Below, in pieces: positions 52,401-61,400 of a stretch of DNA of 64,000 nucleotides. Position numbers and translations under genes: made by a program. Within the stretch, counting starts at the first letter, position 1. Each line of letters starts with the position of its first letter. The stretch covers positions 12,483,118-12,547,117 of the forward strand of contig NC_062977.1 in the NCBI RefSeq assembly GCF_023078275.1. The letters run 5' to 3'. Origin of the DNA: Leguminivora glycinivorella. Lineage: Eukaryota; Arthropoda; Insecta; Lepidoptera; Tortricidae. Below the pieces are notes generated by a model. That model had not been told where the DNA came from. It did not search any database and was given only the letters and a program-made list of their open reading frames with translations.

Positions 52401-55400
52401 ACCCTCATAGTAGTCAGTTACTGCTTAGTGGTTATGGTTACTGAAAGAAATATTAATATGTATTTTTAGTTATAAAATAATGATATTTTTATAAAGTAGC
52501 CTAAATCGCTGATTTATTTACTGCAAATCAATCAATCAAAAATATTTATTCGTAATAAACATAAAACTACACAATATGCAAAAAAACAGTACTGCTTGCT
52601 TTAAAATGAAAATATACTGTACTTACGGTTAACTATAAATAAATACATACCTATTAGCTAGTTATTTGAATATAAAATGTTGTAGTCAACTATAATACTC
52701 ATGAACTAATGATTTTATTTATGCGTTCGTATTAGATAATCGTTAGAAACTATTATTTTTTTATGGCGAATATTGAGCGATTAATTGAAGAGAACAATGA
52801 AAAATACCTACCTAGTATTACACAATACGTATAACTTTGATATAGGTAAGGTACAGCGGAGCAAATCTCGACTGGGGGACAATTGTAACTGATCCATTTT
52901 TTCTATTATTACACTATGATGTTGAGTTCTACATGTATCCACTGAACACGCCATATATAACCGGTGGACACTCTATTTAATAATATGTACAAACATTGTA
53001 AAACATGGAAAAAATGGACCAGTTACATTTGTGTAGGTGAACGCCTACTATGCTTGTAATATGAGTGAAATATGACCACAGAATTATAATTAAACCAGAA
53101 TGAGTTGTTAGGCCAAAAAGTGTGTCCACATGAGAGGTTAAAGTTGGGGCTGGTGTCCCTCTCGCACTTATTACCACTATCAAAATCATTTGAATGACGT
53201 CATCACTGTCATCATTTGGGGATACCAGTCAATATTCAAAGTTACTACCAAATCTACTAATACCCAATTAAAGGTTTTTAATAATTGCGCAATTTTTTAG
53301 TTTTATGGCTTCATAATAATGACTTACCAATTCGTTACAAGGTATTAATACCCTTGCCTCGATATAATGCGAAAATAATTTAAGAAGTTTATAAACTTAG
53401 TTATCATACAGGTAAAAATACTACTACTATAGTAATTTTTTAACACTGGTCACACGTGCGAGAGGGACACCAGCCCCAACTTTGACCCTCTCATGTGGAC
53501 ACACTTTTGCTAGTCTGTCAAGAACGCCTTTATGCGCAGGTGATAAGGTTCAATTTAGTATGGCAAAAAAAGTGTGAGCTCAGTCCCTATTATAGGTCGA
53601 TGAATATGACAGGTAGCCTGTTCGCGTTTTTGACAGGCGGTAAGTATAAGGTAACCGAGAGGGGGTGGGCGGCACTTTTAGCGGGAAGCGGGAGTGGCCA
53701 TACTGTACGATAGTACTCTTTATTATACTGTGGTTGAGGCGTGCATAGATAGATTCTCACACCGCATGGAACGGGGCACGGGGCCCGCACGCCCGCAGGC
53801 TTGGATCTGGGGGATTTTGCACAACATATAAGTATGCCGTTATTAGTTTTCAGATACAGTAGTAGCTTATTCAATAGAGGAGCCGCATGTGTTCTTGTCC
53901 ACCAAATTACCGATGAGCAAATGTGTGAGTTTATTAATTATACAAGTAGGTATGCTTATTTTCTAATACTTCCATATAAATCCATTTATATGTGTACTAG
54001 CTTTTGCCCGCGGCTTCACTCGCGTTAGAAAGAGACAAAAAGTAGCCTATGTCACTCTCCATCCCTTCAACTATCTCCACTTAAAAAATCACGTTAATTC
54101 GTCGCTCCGTTTTGCCGTGAAAGACGGACAAACAAACAGACACACACACTTTCCCATTTATAATATTAGTATGGATTAGCAGTTTGGATATTTAGGGGTC
54201 TATTATGGCAATAATTTATGTATGTTACTTTGTAAAGAATCAATTAAATGAGCGATCGAATGGTTAGATAGAACTGATAGAAACACCATTAAATTATCAT
54301 AGCAGATATATATTATATCAATTAAGGACTGTATCGTTAAGTATAAGGACAAAACAAACCTCGTCTAAATGTTGACATGTGCATAATTTTGTATTATTAT
54401 GTTCCGAGAGTATGATCTTAAGGTATTGGTAAGTACGATTTGATATAAGAAGGTCTGATATTTTTTTTATTTTAGGGACTTTATGGTACTTTCATTAAGG
54501 TCTAGCAAATAAATTTCGGACAACCCCTATCTGGCTTGATTTGAGAATATTTCAATGACTCTTTGTACGAGTTCAACAAACAAAGGTTAATATGCTGCCA
54601 AAATATATTCTTTAAGAGTCCTCTTCATGGTTTTTCCAATTGGGTACTTGTAGAATAAATGCGGCGAATTTATATAATTTAAAAAAAAGCAATTTTGAGC
54701 AACGTTCTAGCAGGATGAGAGAAACAGATAAAAAAATTAGCCATAGGCCAAAGTCTAATTGACATTCATGGTGTTTGAACAGTGCTTAAACCAGATCGAT
54801 ATAAACAATGTATGATAGTCAAATTCGACATCAAAGTCGGAGTTAGAGTAAGCACCATGCCACATTCTCTAAATGGCCGCCATACACAGATCCTGAACTA
54901 TATTTTTTTTAAATAACAGTGGCTAGACTATGTCCAGATATTCTGCTTTGTGGATCATGTGTCGTTGAGGTTCGCACCATACAATTTTTTTTCGCAATCG
55001 TATCGTCTTTTACGCACTTTGTGAATTTTCTAGTAGCATTTGTCCGGAATCGTAATTGGTACTCGGGAGGATTAAGTCAATACTGTCTAAACCATATGCT
55101 TTACGTCGAGTTTCTAGGACAAAATGTGTACCTTATTATGTGCCTTATTAAGCCCATGGCTTGTTATAAGAAAAAAATATAATAGCAAATAAATACGGCT
55201 ACTCAAAGTTGTCTTCATACTTAACGATACAGTCTTTATATGTCCATAATTATCTAAATGAATGAATTCACTTTAAAGATAGAACTCAATATTATTTTCA
55301 TTGTAGCGACTATGAATATACAGTACGCATTTAGCATACTGAAGGCAAGTAATGAAACCTGTTCATGATTAGCCCAGAGTGAAGAATAATGGTACTTATT

Positions 55401-58400
55401 TTGTAGGAATAAATATAGGTGTTATGTACAGTAAAGAAATTTAATTTCCAATCCATTTCGTTGCAATGTTGTTAGACATAAGTAATGCAGTAAGATCTAA
55501 ATTTATATTTTGGTAATAGTATTGAAATATCCATCGGTATTTAGTTCTTAATGATATCGAATGCACGATACAGCGTAACGACCCCAGATAAAAGTCCAAT
55601 TGTTCACGCTCCGTAGAGATTGAAACGCAACTGACGCATTGTCGTCTTTAATATGAAGGAGTGATAGGGAAAAACAAAGTGTTTCGTTGAGAAGCGATAG
55701 CGATGGTGATCTCGGCTACTCGCTACGACAGGACAGTCAGAATATACTTTTAGGAAGAGCGGTGCCTCCTAGCACAGGTTATTTCGCAAATAACTTACAA
55801 GGAGACACCAGCAACTGTAAGATTTAGTTCAAAATGTATATAAATAAATAATTTTTAATTTCAATTTAAAAATATACAGCGAAATAAAACTTATGTTCAA
55901 CTATGCAGAACCTACATGGAAAATAAATAAACTGAATCTCGACATCTCTCCATTCTCCCCATCGTTGAATCGTTACAAACGGTTCTTGTGTTTAACTAGG
56001 GACTGGCTGAAGATGAACATTATTATTTGAAATATGTTAATTAAATACTCATTTAAAAAAAAAACTAAAAACATTTTTTTTTAAGTACGCAAGTTGATGA
56101 ATTGGTGGTAAGCGAAAAACGTGCCGCCTTCAAGCTTACGCTTACATTATCAAGTAGATTTTAGGACTTATCACTCTTATCAGGGACAGTATTATATCCA
56201 TCCGGGACAGAGTCAGTTGACGGCCTCGACGGTGAACGTGTTGAGCGCCGTAAGCTGCGCGGCCGGCGTGGGCAGTGGCTGCCGGTGCATCAGCGCGCGG
56301 AACTAGCGCAGAATCTGTCGGACAGTGTATACATACCTTTGGCGTTGACAGTGGCCTCGACGGCGAACATGTTGAGCGCCGTGAGCTGCAGCAGCCGCGC
56401 GGCCGGCGTGGGCAGCGGCTGCCGGTGCAGCAGCGCACGGAACTGGCGCAGCATCTGGCTGGCGCTCTCGTGGAATGTCTCCATCCTAGACAATAAATAG
56501 TATGAATCAATATGCTAAATGTGAGGTATAGTATTTAACAAGTGCGCGAATATTATCTAAATACTAATATAATGGAGTAAAATATTTGATAAAACTTACC
56601 CAATTTTAGTAATGAGCTTGCCATGCACGTGTAAATAGCTCGTAATGAAGTTCTTGTTTAACTGTAACAAAATAGGTATTTTCACAAATTACAAGTATTA
56701 TACTTATAGGTTTAAGGACCTAGGGCCAGTAAAATGAAATTGATATAAAAATCTGTCACATCAAGGCATTCGATATGCCTATAACAAGTAACATTTGCAC
56801 GTAAGGTCAGTGTGGGGAAGACCGTCTACCCGGAAAGACCGTCTATTGACTATAACTTTTGTGTTTATATATCTACGCTTCTCACACCTCTGGAGGTATA
56901 GCAGTTTTTCATCCTTAATCCATTGGTATTCAATACATAGCCCTAGGACGAACACTAGTTAACAATAAACTTGTTTCTCGTTTCGAACTCGAACATCGAG
57001 TTCAACATGGCTCCGCAAAAAAATAAAATAAAATAGAAGCAGTCGGAATATTTGTATATCATGTATGTAACGCAGTCATTTAATAACCGTTATTTCTGAC
57101 TAGTACTATTATTCTACTCAAAACGCGCTCAATTTCTAGTTTTATGTTCTGAAATATGTAACTTAGAAATTGTGCCTACTCAGAAAGTCCGGCATAAAAG
57201 AGAAAGGCAAGACGGCATATGATAAACAAGGAGTTGCTAACCTTTTTTAGGCTTTAGTGGAAATAAGTCGAGTGTAAACAATATCAATATATAGGTACGT
57301 TTTTGGCTTATGATAGTTGTACCGTTTTTTATTTTAACTTCGAAATACAGTTTTGATAATGATTCGTATGGTGTTACTAAAATAATTCGAAAGTAATAAG
57401 TAAAAATAAAATATATGTGACATGGTTGTGAATAATGATAAGAGGTGAACAGAAGTAAGCTTACACTGCATTATTCATCATCATATTTAAGTTGGTAGAA
57501 TTATCGTAAGCTCTAACCGTTTTCTATTATATTTGTTTAAGTATATTTAGATTGTGCAACATGCGGCGACAAATATGTCAAAAGGGACTAAAGAGAGTAG
57601 GGTTTCCAGTTGGTCATTATTTTTATAATCAGCATTACCCAACAGGGACCGTATGGGTACCCTTTAAAACGGTTTTGACACTTTTGACCGACTATTTTAC
57701 GGCTACCCAACCGTTAATTGACATTGCTGGCTGTCACTTTGACAAAAAGTCGTCATGGGTGTCGTCGATAGGTTTTCGGGGGTGGTAGCTCAGGTAGGTG
57801 GTAACTCTGGTAGTAACTATAGAAAAACCAAGCATTGCTAAGAAATGTTACCAAACCAATTCACGTATCTTAATATCCTATTACCTTTTCTTAATAAAAA
57901 AGTTTCAAAAACAGATAAGTAGTTGGATTTATATGAGCCTGTAATATCGTGACTAAATTGTATCGCAGGTGTTCGTTGGAAAAACAGTATTATGCAATAT
58001 CTGAACCTGAAAAGAAAAGGTTATGAACCCCATCTACGGGACTTATGCCGGTCTTGCCTTATAAATAGAAAAATGCTTATATGTTCAATATTTTAACATT
58101 ATTTTATTAATTATCTAGCACATTCTGCCCTGTTATTACGTAAAATAACAATGATCATGATTTTGGAACCTAGTCTCATATGAAATTACGCGACAACAAG
58201 CACTAGACGGTCTTTCTGTACTCATCGCGGGAGGACGGTCAACCCGCCGAGCCTTATAAAATGTGATTTTTATGACTTAAAAATACCTTATTTCACCAAA
58301 ATATTATAAAAGCTTTGTAAAATATAATATTTGCTATCTCATAGGACCATGCGCACTACGCCAGACTTCATTAATTATAGAGTTTTATGCACTCAAACTT

Positions 58401-61400
58401 TATTTCAAATAAACTATGCCGGTCTTGCCCGCACTGACCTTATATCGGTTAGTATGAATTAATCTATGTCGACATTACGTCAAAAAAACCACAACTTCAA
58501 ACTAGTAGTACCACAGCATCGCATACTGACCGTTCGGTCGCACACCCTAATTGGAAAGCATTTGTCAAGTTGTCCGATCCTTCTCTACTAGTCTGTAAGT
58601 TCAAGAGCAATACCTCAACAGGCGTCATGTTTGCGAGTCGCTCCTCTAACGAGTCGTGTTGCACCGTCGTGGTCCGATGTCCGCTGGGCCGCACCCACAC
58701 TTCTCTCCGTGGCCCGTGTGTGGTGCTTTCCCCGTTTTCTGTCGGCTGAGCCCCTTCCGCTGCAGCCCGTCGCTTTCTTTCTGCAGCTTCGTACTGAAAT
58801 ATAACGTTACATAATATTGTGTCTAGACTGGGACAGAAGTATTATTTACGGAGTTACGGAGTAGAAATGTTTACGTTATGAGTTTATGAGGTAGAGGCAT
58901 TGTACCTCTGTAGCTTTAAACCATTTCATAAGTAAAGTGCTTTTCGAGTATTCAAGTGTCAAACCTATTTTACCTTTCTTCGCTTTTGCATGCGTGGAGT
59001 AAAATAAAATCAAAAACTTTAAAATACTTACTTTTTTCCTATTTTCATCAAATAATGATAACAAACTTTCTCTTGCCGATGCAAATGGATTCGATGACAT
59101 TAAACTTCTCATATAATAGTAGACTGCATCTAATTTTCTCCTCTGAAATATAAATGTTAATGATATCAATCGAATATCGCAAATGTCTCATATTCATAAT
59201 TTTATATTTTTGTAACTAAACTTACAGCATAAACCGCTAATATAGCTAACTGATTATATGGTCGCCCATTCTTTGGATTGATTTGCTGAGCTTTCGTATA
59301 CCAAAATTTACTCTTAGCGAAATTATTAGTCTCATTGATTTGCTCCTTATATCTCGTCAAGTCGCCCAAGAAGATATACAGTTTTTGCACAGATATTAAA
59401 GCTAGCCCGATGAAGCCGAGGCCTTTCGGCGGCAAGACGTGGTTGTCATTGATGAAATCGTCAGTATTAAATTTGTAAGTCTTTTCTAAAAGTTGAACGA
59501 GATTCTCGAAATAATCATTTCCTTCTTCGATTATAATATTTATAAGCTTCACTGCTTTTACTTTGTCTTCTGGTGAAACCTGCGTTAAATTTCTTCTTAA
59601 TTTTTCTATGAAATTGTAATACAAAATTTTCCAAAAGTTGTGCTCTACGTTTTCAGCTTGGCAGTATTTGAGATCAGACATTAGAAGTTTCTTGAGAGCG
59701 TCTTGTAAAAATATCCTGGAAAAATAAAATGTATTAATGTTCATACAAACAACAATAGTTATTTGTTTTTCAAGGGGGCAAAGTTGTTGTTTAACCGCAC
59801 GTGCCAATATTGATCCCCGAGCAAGCGAAAGATTCCAATATTGAACCGCGAGCGTAGCGAGTGGTTCAAAAAGTGGAATCTTGAGCGTTGTGAGGGTTTC
59901 AAGGCACGAAGGTTAAACAAACTTTGCCGCCGAGTGAAACACAATTTTTTCACCACACAAACACGAACAAAATACTGACTATAAAACATCACACTAAATT
60001 AATCTATCAATTTATTCAATATTTATGATTCATAATTATCATTTATAGTTAAATTCTACCAGCCAGCTCAAGATGTCAAGTTAAAATTTGTATGAAATTA
60101 CTTTGCACTTTTGTGGATAAAATGCAATTTTGCTATCTGTTTTCGAATAGCAAAGTAAGCCTTTACCAGTTGGTGTGGTGAATAGAATTAAACTTTGATG
60201 GAAAAATAGTTGGAAGCTCGGATAGCAAAACAAAATCTAATTCTGAGCACTGAACTGCTCGCAACTTTTCTGAGTCGCGGAATTCTTTGGCCGCTGACGC
60301 TGATATTTCAATAGCGTACCCAACTAACATTTTGAGGTCGTATAAAGGTATAAACGACCCAAAATAGGCGCATCTTATACGACTTAAAGTCGTATAAAGG
60401 TTGAGTAATGGTAGTATAAACCTCAATTTAGTTGCATAGTTGTCGTATAAGAGTCGCGTATTCGACTTAAGGTCGAGTAATGGTGTAATATACGACCTTT
60501 ATACAATTTAAAGTCGAGTAATTGTCGGTTAAAGGTCGTTAAAATAGCTTATTTCTTATGAATTCAACATAAAGAAGTTCTGCGTCGGCGTCGGTGTTGT
60601 TTATTGTAGCAAGTGGCGAAATACATCTTTGAAAAAATAAGGTAAGTCGCCATATTGTTTTCAATTATCAAATATTAGGTTATGAGATAGGAGATGAGAG
60701 TGCATTTAATACCGGTAAACTATTGCGCAGCCTACTGATTATACTAGCCTAGGTTCATAACAAATTTTTGATGCACCAGTAAAATTCTTAAGCATTTAAT
60801 AATTATTAGTAACAAATTATGAATCAGTTGCCTTATACGACACTTATACGACTTAAGGTTGTATAATTTAAATGTATGAATGCTCTGTTGTCTGAAACTT
60901 AGTGGCAATAAGGATACTTTTAGGGTTCACTATAAAAATAATAAATCGTTTGAAATACAGAAACCATAAAATAACATATTTGGGGCGTTATTTGGGAAAA
61001 GTGTATTTATTATCATTCTAGTTTTACGACATATTGTCATAAGTTGTATAAAGGTTAACTTGACAACTTCTATTCGACTATTGGTTGTATAAAGGTCGTA
61101 TAAAGGTATTATATGCTACTTTAACACGTATAATGGTTGCCCCAGTAACCGTTATTCGACGTTCTATAAGGCACACTATTACGACATTTAAGCGACTATT
61201 GGTAGTTTAAAAGTCGTAATACCCACTGTACGACGTCGTATAAAAAGGTAGAATAAACGTTTATACGACCTTGCTATACGACCATAAGTCGCACCGATGT
61301 TGAAGTTGTATAATTCACCATTACTCGACCTAAGGTCGTATTGACGACTGCTATACAACTTTTATACTACTTAAGGTCGTATAGCTGCTTGCTTATACGA

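Larger units (their letters stand above)
45765..56336 (-). other. SMG6: SMG6 10.6-kb intron
   Basis: It contains the MITEs at 45803-45990, 46015-46119, 48434-48686, 51766-51852, 52848-53030 and 53113-53510, the hairpin element at 49361-50722, repeats at 50758-51344 and 51385-52080, LINE tails at 51424-51600, 52526-52625 and 53997-54176, and the exon copy at 56215-56316. Unique stretches include 46120-48433 (with a GC-rich patch at 47640-47830 and TATAAATAG at 47393) and 54177-56214. No second gene was found. Confidence 0.75.

Noticed and set aside
53495..53874. ORFs on both strands around 53.5-53.9 kb
   Set aside because: Overlap the split interspersed repeat; no domain.
59759..59992. 77-codon minus-strand ORF next to an SMG6 exon
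   Set aside because: Comes from the ~425-bp repeat found also at 11901-12333 and 43378-43810.
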